The notes under the pieces: generated by a model
Seen by the model: only the letters and a program-made list of their open reading frames with translations
What the model was told of the DNA's origin: nothing
Databases searched by the model: none
Assembly (NCBI GenBank): GCA_024275015.1
Contig: JAJRZW010000022.1
Location: forward strand, 1 to 64,000
Origin: Deltaproteobacteria bacterium
GTDB lineage: Bacteria; Desulfobacterota; Desulfobulbia; Desulfobulbales; JAJRZW01
Reading direction: 5' to 3'
DNA: 64,000 nt
Position numbers and translations under genes: made by a program
In this document: piece by piece, positions 35,486 to 44,387 of the stretch
Numbering within the stretch: position 1 is the first letter of the stretch
How the letters are laid out: each line of letters starts with the position of its first letter

Positions 35486-38360
35486 GAAAGAAAAAATTAT
35501 CGGAACCATTCTGTTCCTGGCGATCCTGTTTTTGCCGGGGACGGCGTGGTCCCTGAACCTGAAGACCTTTTTCCCGTTCAGGGATTTCCTGCCATCGGTC
35601 GACGTTGTTCTCAGTGGCAGTGATGTCCCGCTCTGGAAGGGGATCTGGGATGAGGCCCGCGATCTTGCCCGTAAAGATGAATTAAGCAAGTCCGCCATAC
35701 AATACGCCGCCGCGGTAAAGATTGCCGGGCCCAGGCGTCAGCTTCTCTGGGAAAATGCCTGTGTCCTGGTAGCTCTCGGTAAATGGCAGGCGGCCGCAGA
35801 CCTTCTTGAACCCCTGGTGGAGCAGGCCCCGGCCGAGGTTGATTTTATTACCAGTCTCGGGCTGGTGATGTTTGAGCGCAGTCGCTTCAAGCGGGCCCTG
35901 GCCCTTTTTGAGCGGGCGGCGAAGCTCTCACCCGGCGATATCCGGGCCCTTGCCGGCAGGGTGCAATGCCTGATTGCGGTTGACCGTAAGAACGAGGCCC
36001 TGCCCCTTTTACAAAAGCTTTCCCGGCGGCGGCGTGGCAACCGGCAGGTGAAAAAGGCATTGGCGTTGCTGGCTTTTGAACTCAAGCGTTATTCCCTGGC
36101 GCGGCGCTATCTGGTATCCCTGGCCCGTGGTCCTAAGGCTGATCTTGCGATTCTGCAGCTCGCGGCCCGGGTTCATGAGCGTCTGCGGCTGGTTAAGGCC
36201 GCCTCCGGGTATTGGCGTCGGATTCTGGCCCTTGACCGGGATAACCGTGAGGCCCATGGCCGTCTGGCCCTTTATTATGAGAACAGCGGCCGGTTTGATA
36301 AAGCCCTGGGCCATCTGCGTCAACTTCTTGCCGGTGACAGGAACAATGCCTCCCTCCTGCAGCGGATATGCCGTCTTCTTGTCCAGCAGGACCGTTTCCC
36401 CGAGGCCCTGCCTTATTTTGAACGTTACGTCATCCTTCGTCCCGATGATCACAAGGCCCTGCGGACAATCATAAATCTTAATGTCGCCCTTGGCGCCAAC
36501 GCCCTTGATTTTTATCGCCGCATCCTTTCCATCCGCCCCGATGACCCGGCCCTGGTCGATCGTCTGGTCACCGACCTTCTTGATGCCGGTGACGGCGACG
36601 GCGCTATCTTTGTCTATGAACATTTGCTCCGGATTTCCGCTGACAAGGCCGGGGTCATCAGGCGTATGCTCCCCCTGCTTACCCGCCTCTCGCGGCGCGA
36701 TAAACTGCGTAAGGCCCTTGAAACCCTGGTAAAACTGGATCCTGATGATCACGCCAGCTCCCTGCGTCTTGCCGGTCTTTATCTCGATTCCGGTGATGTG
36801 GCCGCGGCCGGAAAGATTATCACCATTCTCGCGGATGATTCCGGGGTTGCGGCCCAGCCGGGATTCCTGGTTCTCCGGGGACGTTATCGTCGGGTTACGG
36901 GCAGGGATTACGGGGCCCTGGTTGATTTTTCCGCCTATCTCGACAAACAACCATTTGACGACGATACAAGGCTTGAATGCGTCGATATCGCCGGCCGCCT
37001 TGGCCTTATTGTCACCCTGCGACAGCTGGTTTCCGGCTTTAACGAGCCCGGCGACAACGAGGGGCGTCTGCGGCTGATCGCCGATGCCTTTTCCCGTGCC
37101 GGTGGCTATCGTGAGGCATTGGCCCTTTATGCCGAGCTGGTAGGCGAGATAAGTGAATCCCGGCCCGATGATGCCATGGCCCGGGCTGATGTCCTGATGG
37201 CCGAGGCCGACACCATGGCCTCAGCCGGCCTGGAGTTTGAGTCGGAAGGTCTGCTTTACCGGATCATCGGCAGCGGCGTCGGGGCCGGGGGCGCGGCGCG
37301 GATGCTTTTTGACTATTATCTTCCCCGAAACCAGGAGATTGCCGCGGCCCTGCTTACCTTTATTCAAAGGCAGGGGCAGGCGGACGATCCGTGGATTACC
37401 CTCTTTTCGGCCCGGCTGATGGCGGCCCGGGGAGATCTGGCCTCAGCCTATGAACGTTGTCTGGGGCTGTTATCCCTGGACATCTCGACCGCAGGTAACA
37501 AAGATCTGCGCCCGGAAGCGGACCTATTCGTTGCCGATATTCTTCTCCGTCAGGGGCGTCTTGAGGAGGCGGAAAGGCTGTGTCTCACCCTCATGGGAAG
37601 GGAAGAAAACCCCAGGGTAATTGCTCTGCTCTACAAGATCTATCAGGCCGCCGGCGAGGGGGCGGAGGCGGCGAAATTTCTGGCCGCGGAGGTGGAAAAG
37701 AACCGCGATGCGGCCGCGATTATAGCACTGGCCGAGGCGTTTGAACGAATGGGACTTCCCGGGGTTGCCGCATCCCTTGCGGCCAGGGTTGCCCCCGACC
37801 TTCCCGGTTCTCTCCTTGTGCCGATGTTGCGGGCCAGGAATCTTAACGCCACCGGCCGACCTCTTGACGGGGTTGAGGTTTTGCGAAAGTCGGTGCTTTT
37901 CACGGATGAGGATATCCTCCAGACCCAGGCGGCAGCCCTTTATGCCGCCGGCGGCGATATGGATTCCGCCGCGGACCTTGCGGCTAAGGTTCTGCTGTCG
38001 TGGCCGGAGAGAAGGGATATGCAGTTGCTCGGTCTCAAGTCCCGGGCGCGGACAATGGGGCGGCAGAAGGCTCTGCTTGCGGCGGCGGCGATGTTTGACG
38101 CCGACCTTGATCGTAAAATAGGTCAGGCCCTGGAACGCGGCCGGATCAGGATGAATATTTCGCTGCCGCGTCGCAGTCTATGGGATATCATAACCTTTAA
38201 TCGTGGTCACGAAGTATCAATGCTTCAACAGGTGATGAACCCGGCGATGATCGTGACCGCGATACTTGACCATAGCCGTCTTCCGGCGGCAGTGGCGCCT
38301 TTTTACGCCGAGTACCGATGGCGGCAACGATTCCGGGACGAAGTGCTCCGTTACCGTTGA
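35472..38360 (+). CDS. Large exported TPR-repeat protein
   Basis: 962 residues. An N-terminal hydrophobic segment (GTILFLAILFLPGTAWS) looks like a signal peptide or anchor. Most of the protein is a chain of tetratricopeptide-like helical pairs with the spaced Ala/Gly/Leu pattern, for example FKRALALFERAAKLSPGD near residue 140 and GRFDKALGHLRQLLAGDRNN near 275. TPR arrays of this kind commonly organise polysaccharide or envelope assembly. Its overlap with a sugar aminotransferase makes that plausible but unproven. The last 60 residues are basic and lack repeats. Confidence 0.82.
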   Translation: MVFFKKEKIIGTILFLAILFLPGTAWSLNLKTFFPFRDFLPSVDVVLSGSDVPLWKGIWDEARDLARKDELSKSAIQYAAAVKIAGPRRQLLWENACVLVALGKWQAAADLLEPLVEQAPAEVDFITSLGLVMFERSRFKRALALFERAAKLSPGDIRALAGRVQCLIAVDRKNEALPLLQKLSRRRRGNRQVKKALALLAFELKRYSLARRYLVSLARGPKADLAILQLAARVHERLRLVKAASGYWRRILALDRDNREAHGRLALYYENSGRFDKALGHLRQLLAGDRNNASLLQRICRLLVQQDRFPEALPYFERYVILRPDDHKALRTIINLNVALGANALDFYRRILSIRPDDPALVDRLVTDLLDAGDGDGAIFVYEHLLRISADKAGVIRRMLPLLTRLSRRDKLRKALETLVKLDPDDHASSLRLAGLYLDSGDVAAAGKIITILADDSGVAAQPGFLVLRGRYRRVTGRDYGALVDFSAYLDKQPFDDDTRLECVDIAGRLGLIVTLRQLVSGFNEPGDNEGRLRLIADAFSRAGGYREALALYAELVGEISESRPDDAMARADVLMAEADTMASAGLEFESEGLLYRIIGSGVGAGGAARMLFDYYLPRNQEIAAALLTFIQRQGQADDPWITLFSARLMAARGDLASAYERCLGLLSLDISTAGNKDLRPEADLFVADILLRQGRLEEAERLCLTLMGREENPRVIALLYKIYQAAGEGAEAAKFLAAEVEKNRDAAAIIALAEAFERMGLPGVAASLAARVAPDLPGSLLVPMLRARNLNATGRPLDGVEVLRKSVLFTDEDILQTQAAALYAAGGDMDSAADLAAKVLLSWPERRDMQLLGLKSRARTMGRQKALLAAAAMFDADLDRKIGQALERGRIRMNISLPRRSLWDIITFNRGHEVSMLQQVMNPAMIVTAILDHSRLPAAVAPFYAEYRWRQRFRDEVLRYR

Positions 38361-38399
38361 CTCTTTGGTGGATTTTTCATCTCATGGAGATAAAATAAA

Positions 38400-38501
38400 A
38401 TGACCGGATGGTTCGAGGTCCTTGAAATTGTTTTTTTCGTTATCTGCTGGTTTCTGGCGGTGCTGTTTCTCGTGCCCCGTTGTCGTGGAGGCTTTTCCTG
38501 A
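38400..38501 (+). CDS. Possible 33-residue single-span membrane protein
   Basis: A short ORF, MTGWFEVLEIVFFVICWFLA continuing VLFLVPRCRGGFS, forms one hydrophobic helix with a basic C-terminus. GGAGA lies about eleven bases upstream. It follows the TPR gene by 39 bases. Without conservation data this is only a candidate small protein. The rest of this 571-base gap holds a terminator (38621) and a short family A copy (38788). Confidence 0.35.
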   Translation: MTGWFEVLEIVFFVICWFLAVLFLVPRCRGGFS

Positions 38502-38620
38502 AAGGGTAATCCCGGCTGGTTCGTGAAACCGGAAAAGAATGATGTTGACCGTAAAAGAGGCACCGGCGGCAACGGGGTCCTTGACAAAGAGGAAAAAAAA
38601 TAAAATACATCTGCATGTAT

Positions 38621-38663
38621 CTCCTGCCCGGGCCATCCCGCTGGGCGGGAGTTTTCTTTTTTT
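38621..38663 (+). terminator. Intrinsic terminator downstream of the TPR gene
   Basis: ctcctgccc pairs with gggcgggag (one G-T pair) and is followed by ttttctttttttt-type sequence. It is suited to end the rpoH-aminotransferase-TPR transcript. Confidence 0.75.
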
Positions 38664-38787
38664 GAAGTAATACGATATTTGTTGGTCTCGCAATAAATTG
38701 CTGGCCAACGGCAATTGCGTTTCTAGCTTACTTTAGATCACGTGGACTCGCCTCCGTTTGAGATACTTGACGAGTCCATACATATTT

Positions 38788-38881
38788 GATGAAGTCGTAA
38801 CAGGTACCCGCTCCGGCTGAAAAGGCACTTTTTCCGGAAATCGCCGAAGACGTCTCCGTGGGGAATTGTTGTGCGACCATC
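38788..38881 (-). repeat. Family A element, internally deleted short copy
   Basis: Both ends are present (gatgaagtcgtaacagg ... attgttgtgcgaccatc), but the central gggcatagccc apex and its stem are gone, leaving 94 bp. It lies 50 bases before greA, so the ends can be recognised without the middle. Confidence 0.85.
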
Positions 38882-38931
38882 ATATTCCGAGCTCCGGCAT
38901 AGTTGTCTGGGTCGTTATGAGGAGGTTTTTT

Positions 38932-39417
38932 ATGGTAGAACGTATCCCGATGTCCAGTACCGGTCATGATCGTCTGCGGGATGAACTTGACCGGTTGCAG
39001 CGGGTTGACCGGATTGAGGTGATAAAGGCGATCGAGGTTGCCCGTGAACATGGTGATCTGAAGGAAAACGCCGAATATCATGCCGCCAAGGAGAGGCAGG
39101 GCTTTATCGAGGGCCGGATAATGGATCTGAAGGACAAACTTGGCCGTAGCGAGGTCATCGACTGCACTGAGGTCCCCTGCGACCGGGCGGTGTTCGGAAC
39201 CGTGGTCTCGGTGCTTGACCTTGACACCGATGACGAGCTTGTCTACCAGCTATTGGGTCCGGAGGAGGCGGATGTGGACAGCGGCAGTATCTCGGTGCTG
39301 TCTCCCCTGGGCCAGTCGCTTTTAGGCAAGGAGGTAGGCGATGAAGTGGTGGTTGTTACTCCCAACGGTCGCCGTGAACTTGAGATAGTTGATATCGGTC
39401 CCTCTGGTTTTGCCTGA
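38932..39417 (+). CDS. greA: Transcript cleavage factor GreA
   Basis: Rescues backtracked RNA polymerase by stimulating transcript cleavage. The coiled-coil tip carries the acidic pair in EHGDLKENAEYHAAKERQ, and the C-terminal FKBP-like domain includes LGKEVGDEVVVVTPNG. The ATG at 38932 follows a strong GAGGAGG, giving 161 residues; the longer ORF reads into the element upstream. Its TGA stop directly abuts the stop of the convergent TetR gene. Confidence 0.95.
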   Translation: MVERIPMSSTGHDRLRDELDRLQRVDRIEVIKAIEVAREHGDLKENAEYHAAKERQGFIEGRIMDLKDKLGRSEVIDCTEVPCDRAVFGTVVSVLDLDTDDELVYQLLGPEEADVDSGSISVLSPLGQSLLGKEVGDEVVVVTPNGRRELEIVDIGPSGFA

Positions 39418-40002
39418 TCAGGGCTGGTTCATCCCGGCAAGGAATATATAGCTTACCTGGGCCGCGGTTTCGTCGATGTCGTAGGTGCTGTTCGGGTTGA
39501 GGACCCAGAGGCGGGCGCATTCGTCGATGGCGCCGAAGATCATTCTTTTGGCGATTCCCGGCTTGATCTCCGGGCGGAAGATTTTCATCTTCTGGCCTTT
39601 GTGGATGATGGTGGAGATGATGTTTATATATTCGATGAATTTGGTGTTGCGGTATTCGCGCATGAATTTATTGCTCTGCCGCAGTTCCATCTGCAGGACC
39701 TCGGCCAGGCTTTTTTGTTTTTGTACCATTTCAAGGTGCTGGGCCACAAAGATTTCGAGCATCCGCCGCGGATCTTTTTCCTGGTCAAGGCGTTTCTTGA
39801 CCTTGATAATGATTTTGCCGATTTCCTTTTCAAAAAGGGAGATCAGGATGTCGTATTTATTGTTGAAATAAAGATATATGGTGCCGTCGGCCACGCCCGC
39901 CCTGCCGGCGATATCCGAGATTCGGGCTTTGAAGAAACCTTTTTCGGCAAAGACTTCTACCGCGGCGGCAATGATCTTTCGATATTTGTCTGATGTCCGC
40001 AT
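39418..40002 (-). CDS. TetR/AcrR-family transcriptional regulator
   Basis: A 194-residue repressor-type protein. The N-terminal DNA-binding domain is clear (AAAVEVFAEKGFFKARISDI, then GVADGTIYLYFNNKYDIL). The C-terminal ligand domain has the layout of regulators of fatty-acid and hydrocarbon metabolism (QMELRQSNKFMREYRNTKF), but the ligand is unknown. No target gene is adjacent: upstream is a cluster of dispersed elements and the divergent purDE gene. Confidence 0.88.
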   Translation of the reverse strand: MRTSDKYRKIIAAAVEVFAEKGFFKARISDIAGRAGVADGTIYLYFNNKYDILISLFEKEIGKIIIKVKKRLDQEKDPRRMLEIFVAQHLEMVQKQKSLAEVLQMELRQSNKFMREYRNTKFIEYINIISTIIHKGQKMKIFRPEIKPGIAKRMIFGAIDECARLWVLNPNSTYDIDETAAQVSYIFLAGMNQP

Positions 40003-40035
40003 AGGCTTGTCAGGCAGAATGGTTGAGTTTATATT

Positions 40036-40108
40036 GATGGTGTCGTAATAATTCCGATTTACCGCGTCGTGGCGTATTTTTGTATACCGAAATTCTTACT
40101 TAGCCATC
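40036..40108 (-). repeat. Family C element, short copy
   Basis: 73 bp from gatggtgtcgtaataatt to cgaaattcttacttagccatc, the same ends as the copy at 32991 but with a shorter middle. Its left end resembles family A ends (gatggactcgtaacaatt). It is the first of several elements in the 527-base gap between the TetR gene and purDE. Confidence 0.8.
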
Positions 40109-40117
40109 GTTATATTT

Positions 40118-40292
40118 GACGGATTCGTAACAATTCCTCGCTCCGGCTGAAAACGATAATTGCCGGGCGGCTGAAATCTCGAACTCGGGCTATGCCTTCA
40201 AACATGCGGGATTTTTCAATCCATCCCGCCGTCCGGCGTTTTTTCCGGAAATCGTCGAAGACGCCTCCGCGGGGATTTGTTACGAGTCCATC
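40118..40292 (-). repeat. Family A element, copy 4
   Basis: 175 bp from gacggattcgtaacaatt to gttacgagtccatc, with the central cgggctatgcc. It starts nine bases after a family C copy, so the two are nearly adjacent. Confidence 0.88.
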
Positions 40293-40431
40293 TATAATTG
40301 AGAGCCTTGTGAAATGGCCTTTCGATCCATGGCGGCATTTTTTGATCCTGAACCGAAAATTCGTATTTTTCAAGGCTTTCTGTCCGGTGACGGCATAAAA
40401 TGAATGTCGGTTCATTTTATGGTGGGGTTTC

Positions 40432-40464
40432 CCTTATGTCAACCTTATGTCAACCTTATGTCAA
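40432..40464. repeat. 11-bp tandem repeat (ccttatgtcaa x3)
   Basis: Three exact copies of ccttatgtcaa, followed at once by an isolated family A end (gatggactcgtaacaatt at 40469) and an isolated family C end (atggctaagtaaaaagttcg at 40493). All lie within 100 bases upstream of the purDE start codon. Confidence 0.85.
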
Positions 40465-40529
40465 CCTTGATGGACTCGTAACAATTCGTGGAATGGCTAA
40501 GTAAAAAGTTCGATTTCTGAGGAGAAAAA

Positions 40530-42308
40530 ATGAAGGTTCTTGTATTGGGTTCCGGCGGTCGTGAACATGCCCTGGTCTGGAAGATCGGGCAGAGCCCCAG
40601 GGTAAGTCGGGTTTATTGTGCTCCCGGTAATGCCGGTATTGCCCGTGATGCCGAGTGCGTGGCCCTGGCTGTGGATGATTTTGAGGGCCTTGTGGCCTTT
40701 GTAAAGGAAAGCGGCATCGACCTGACCGTGGTCGGGCCGGAGGTCCCCCTGACTTTGGGGGTGGTAGACTTTTTTCAGCAGCGGGGCCTGCGGATTTTCG
40801 GCCCCGCCGCCGCCGCCGCCCGTCTTGAGGGGAGCAAAATATTCACCAAGGACCTGATGCGCAAGTATAACATTCCTTCGGCCGAATACCGCACCTTTAC
40901 CGATATGGCCGATGCCGTGGCCTATATCAAGGAAAAGGGCGCTCCCCTGGTGCTCAAGGCCGACGGCCTCGCCGCCGGTAAGGGGGTTATCCTCGCCCGG
41001 ACCGATGCCGAGGCTCTGGACGCCGTAAACCGGATCATGGGGCAGCGGGAGTTCGGCGATGCCGGTGAACGCCTGCTGGTGGAGGAGTTTATTACCGGTG
41101 AGGAGGCCTCGTTTATCGCCTTTACCGATGGATATACCATCATGCCCCTGCCTTCCTCCCAGGATCATAAGGCGGTATTTGACGGCGATAAGGGACCCAA
41201 TACCGGGGGGATGGGGGCCTATTCCCCGGCTCCGGTGGTCAGCGAGCGGATTCATGATCTGGCGATGGAACAGGTAATGCGGCCGACGGTTGCGGCCATG
41301 GCGGCCGAGGGCTGTCCCTATAAGGGAATCCTCTACGCCGGGCTGATGATCGACGGCGAGCGGATCCGTGTCCTTGAGTTTAACTGCCGCCTTGGTGATC
41401 CCGAGGCCCAGCCGCTTTTGATGCGTCTTGAAAGCGATATCGTCGAGATCATGGAGGCGGTTATCGACGAACGCCTGGATCAGGTGGTTCCGGTGATTGA
41501 TCCCCGGCCGACGGTCTGCGTGGTCATGGCCTCGGGGGGGTATCCGGGCAGATACGAAAAGGGGTATGAGATCAGCGGCCTTGAAGAGGTCGAGGCCATG
41601 GATGACGTGGTTGTCTTTCATGCCGGCACCGGCGGGAAGGATGGACATCTGATAAATACCGGTGGCCGGGTCCTCGGAGTTACCGCCCGGGGGGAGAATC
41701 TCCCCAGGGCCATTGACAATGCCTACGCCGCGGTTAAAAAGATAAGCTGGGAGAACTGTTATTTCCGTAACGATATCGGCCGGAAGGCCTTGTCGCGGAT
41801 AAAGGGCTGCGCGCCCCGGGTGGCGGTGCTCATGGGCAGTGATTCCGATCTGCCGGTGATGCAGGGATGTTTTGACAACCTGGTCCGGCTTGGCCTTTCC
41901 TACGAGGTGGTCCTGGCTTCGGCCCATCGGACTCCGGAACGGGCGGTCACCTATGCTCGCGAGGCTGAGTCCCGTGGGGTTCGGGTGATTATCGCCGCCG
42001 CCGGGATGGCGGCGCATCTGGCCGGAGCAATCGCCGCCAACACCCGTCTGCCGGTGATCGGGATACCGGTTGACGCCTCGCCGTTAAACGGTCTTGACGC
42101 CCTATTGTCCACGGTGCAGATGCCTCCGGGAGTGCCGGTGGCAACGGTGGCCATCGGCAGCCCCGGGGCGAGAAACGCCGCGGTGCTGGCGGCAAGGATT
42201 ATCGCCCTTGGGGACAAGGATATAGCTGATCGTCTTGATGTCTTCACCGGCGAGATGAAGGCTGCAGTTCTGGAACGGGCGGAAAAACTTAGCGGTATGG
42301 GTTTCTGA
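40530..42308 (+). CDS. purD-purE: PurD-PurE fusion: GAR synthetase and AIR mutase
   Basis: One 592-residue reading frame joins two purine enzymes. Residues 1 to about 420 are phosphoribosylamine-glycine ligase ([56 protein letters not shown]). Residues from about 430 are N5-CAIR mutase PurE ([51 protein letters not shown]). The GSDSD and AHRTP motifs identify class I PurE. The linker is only about ten residues and contains no stop or restart signal. No purK is visible. A GAGGAG ribosome binding site precedes the ATG. Confidence 0.95.
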   Translation: MKVLVLGSGGREHALVWKIGQSPRVSRVYCAPGNAGIARDAECVALAVDDFEGLVAFVKESGIDLTVVGPEVPLTLGVVDFFQQRGLRIFGPAAAAARLEGSKIFTKDLMRKYNIPSAEYRTFTDMADAVAYIKEKGAPLVLKADGLAAGKGVILARTDAEALDAVNRIMGQREFGDAGERLLVEEFITGEEASFIAFTDGYTIMPLPSSQDHKAVFDGDKGPNTGGMGAYSPAPVVSERIHDLAMEQVMRPTVAAMAAEGCPYKGILYAGLMIDGERIRVLEFNCRLGDPEAQPLLMRLESDIVEIMEAVIDERLDQVVPVIDPRPTVCVVMASGGYPGRYEKGYEISGLEEVEAMDDVVVFHAGTGGKDGHLINTGGRVLGVTARGENLPRAIDNAYAAVKKISWENCYFRNDIGRKALSRIKGCAPRVAVLMGSDSDLPVMQGCFDNLVRLGLSYEVVLASAHRTPERAVTYAREAESRGVRVIIAAAGMAAHLAGAIAANTRLPVIGIPVDASPLNGLDALLSTVQMPPGVPVATVAIGSPGARNAAVLAARIIALGDKDIADRLDVFTGEMKAAVLERAEKLSGMGF

Positions 42309-42321
42309 GCCCAGCACGGTC

Positions 42322-42936
42322 ATGGTGGAAATCGGTCCTGATGAAATAAACCCGGCCAGGGCGGCGGCGTTAATTCGTGTCGGGGGGGTGCTTGCTTTTC
42401 CCACCGAAACCACCTGGGGGCTTGCCGCCGATCCTGCCAATTCCGAGGCCCTGGCAGTTCTTTTCGCCCTGAAACGGCGGCCTGTCTCCAAGCCGGTTCC
42501 CTGTATTATTGGTGACATGGGTCAATTAGGGGGGCTTGCGGCCGCGATTCCCGATCTTTTTGTCCCCTTGATGCGGCGGTTCTGGACCGGTCCCCTGACC
42601 CTGTTGTTCCCCGTCCGGGAAGGCCTGCCTCCGGGGCTGAGTGACGATCGGGGCCTGGTCGGCATTCGCTTGTCATCCCATCCTCTGGCCCGCTCTCTGG
42701 CCCGGCAATTCGGGGGGGCGGTCACCGCCACCAGTGCCAATCCCGCCGGAGATCCTCCGGCCCTGACCCCGGCCGGGGTCAGGGCCGCCTTCGGTAGTGA
42801 TCTTGTCCTGCTCTCCGATGACATCTGCCCCGGCGGCTGTTCCACCATCGTAGGCGTAGACCATGGTCGACTCGTCGTTGTCCGGCCCGGCATGATCCCC
42901 GTCGATGCTCTTTCTTTCCAGGTAAAAAAAATCTAA
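42322..42936 (+). CDS. tsaC: Threonylcarbamoyl-AMP synthase (TsaC/Sua5/YrdC)
   Basis: Makes threonylcarbamoyl-AMP for the t6A modification of tRNAs. The YrdC-domain motifs are GGVLAFPTETTWGLAADP, KRRPVSKPVPC, TGPLTLLFP, GIRLSSHPLA and TATSANPAGDPP. 204 residues means the single-domain TsaC form without the Sua5 extension. It begins 13 bases after purDE and is probably on that transcript. Its partner tsaE is at 46085. Confidence 0.93.
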   Translation: MVEIGPDEINPARAAALIRVGGVLAFPTETTWGLAADPANSEALAVLFALKRRPVSKPVPCIIGDMGQLGGLAAAIPDLFVPLMRRFWTGPLTLLFPVREGLPPGLSDDRGLVGIRLSSHPLARSLARQFGGAVTATSANPAGDPPALTPAGVRAAFGSDLVLLSDDICPGGCSTIVGVDHGRLVVVRPGMIPVDALSFQVKKI

Positions 42937-42975
42937 GTCCTTGCCTTTCCCTTTATTTTTTCTCCATAATCTTTA

Positions 42976-43131
42976 ACAGGCCGTTAAAAAATCCGTCCAT
43001 GGCTTTTTTAACCCCGGTTGGTCAAGAAAAGTTTCGGTCGATCTCTTTATTTCACCGGATTTTTTTTGTCCGGTGAAATCGGCGGCGTGTTCATGTGCCG
43101 CACATAGCCCGTCTTTCAACGGGCTGTTAAC
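42976..43131 (+). repeat. Family B multi-hairpin element, copy 5 (full length)
   Basis: Five-hairpin chain following tsaC. Hairpin 3 is extended here to a perfect atttcaccgga/tccggtgaaat, because the internal ca/ca loop of other copies has become ca/tg pairs. Hairpin 5 is agcccg/cgggct. Confidence 0.9.
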
Positions 43132-43170
43132 AGATGTTTTATTTTCAATCGACGCAGGAGGAGGGGAATA

Positions 43171-43500
43171 ATGAGCGCAGATCTTGAATGGGATCGTAAT
43201 TTCGCCCTGGAACAGTCCGGCGATGATGAGGAAATGTTGGCGGAACTCCTTGATCTTTTACGGGAGACTGCGGCCGCTGATTTGAGTCGGATTCGCGAGG
43301 CCTTGGCCGCCGCCAACCCCGAGGAGCTGATGCACGCGGCCCACAGTCTGAAGGGCGCCTCCGCCAGCATGGCGGTGGAAAAGATCAGGGCGGTGGCTTA
43401 CGAACTTGAGTGCGCCGGTCGTGACGGTCGTCTTGATGTCGCCGACCAGGTGGAGACCCTGGCGGCAATGGTCAAGGGGTTGGATGAGCTGAATCCTTAA
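43171..43500 (+). CDS. Stand-alone HPt phosphotransfer protein
   Basis: A 109-residue histidine-phosphotransfer domain. The phospho-accepting histidine lies in LMHAAHSLKGASASM (about residue 58), in the standard four-helix arrangement. Strong GGAGGAGGGG upstream of the ATG. It is followed by the HDOD gene and the hybrid kinase gene, so it can pass phosphate to or from that kinase's receiver domain, acting in the cytoplasm. Confidence 0.92.
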   Translation: MSADLEWDRNFALEQSGDDEEMLAELLDLLRETAAADLSRIREALAAANPEELMHAAHSLKGASASMAVEKIRAVAYELECAGRDGRLDVADQVETLAAMVKGLDELNP

Positions 43501-43526
43501 ACAGCCTTTCATTGTGGTTTTTAATT

Positions 43527-44387
43527 ATGTTTGAACCCGAAGATATTGTCAAAAAATTCAGTGATTTAAAGACATTGCCGCACGTGGCGATCCGGGTGAC
43601 CCAGTTGATCGGCTCCGAAAACGCCACCATGCAGGATTTCGAAGAGGTGATCAAGCTTGATCCCATCCTCGTTACCCGACTCCTGCGTTTGGTTAACAGC
43701 CCATATTTTGGTCTTTCCTCCCAGGTTGACTCCATTGCCAAGGCGGTGGTTTTTGTCGGGATGAAACATCTGCGTAATCTCGTGGCGGTTGAGGCCCTGC
43801 GGGATATGTTCCGGGAAAAGGAGGATGCGGGCGGGTTTTCCCGTAAATCTCTCTGGCTTCACTGTGCCACCGTGGCCATCCTCTGTGAGATGATCGCCAA
43901 GCGGATCTTCGGGCTGCCGGGGGAGGATTTTTTTCTTGCCGGGATCATCCACGATCTCGGCCTGATCGCTGAGGATCAGGTGGCCGGCGATCTTCTGCGC
44001 AAGGCCTGCGAGGGCTTTGTCCCTGGGGAAAACAGTCTGGTTGAGGCTGAGCGCGAGCACATCGGTACAGATCACTGTCGGGTCGGGGCATCTCTGATAA
44101 GGGACTGGGGTATGCCAGACGGGGTCCTGAAGGCGGTTCGTTTCCATCACGACCGGGAACGGACGGTGGCGGTGGAGAGTAATCTAGGGGTATTGATGCT
44201 GGCCGAATACTTTGCCGGGCGGATGAAGTATTCGACCCTGTCCGGCAAGGTTGAGTCGATGCCGCCGGTCCTTGTCGGCCATGTAAAGGAGAAGATGGCT
44301 GATTACAAGGTCGTTGTCCGTGATCTGCCCGAGGAGATCGCCAAGGCGAAGGAGCTGTACAACTCCGGGGACGATGAAGATGCTTGA
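43527..44387 (+). CDS. HDOD-domain signalling protein
   Basis: 286 residues. The HDOD domain spans about 10-215 ([47 protein letters not shown]). It is related to HD hydrolases but usually lacks catalytic activity and acts in regulation of signalling, motility or cell cycle. Here an IIHDLG motif is retained, so residual metal binding cannot be excluded. ATG at 43527 gives [11 protein letters not shown]; the longer track start is a TTG in a poor context. It overlaps the kinase gene by 14 bases. Confidence 0.9.
   Translation: MFEPEDIVKKFSDLKTLPHVAIRVTQLIGSENATMQDFEEVIKLDPILVTRLLRLVNSPYFGLSSQVDSIAKAVVFVGMKHLRNLVAVEALRDMFREKEDAGGFSRKSLWLHCATVAILCEMIAKRIFGLPGEDFFLAGIIHDLGLIAEDQVAGDLLRKACEGFVPGENSLVEAEREHIGTDHCRVGASLIRDWGMPDGVLKAVRFHHDRERTVAVESNLGVLMLAEYFAGRMKYSTLSGKVESMPPVLVGHVKEKMADYKVVVRDLPEEIAKAKELYNSGDDEDA

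Noticed and set aside
40110-40415. 101-residue minus-strand ORF upstream of purDE
   Set aside because: Translation of family A sequence plus flanking DNA; no coding signature.
40497-42017. 506-residue minus-strand ORF
   Set aside because: Antisense shadow of the PurD-PurE gene, whose motifs are unambiguous.
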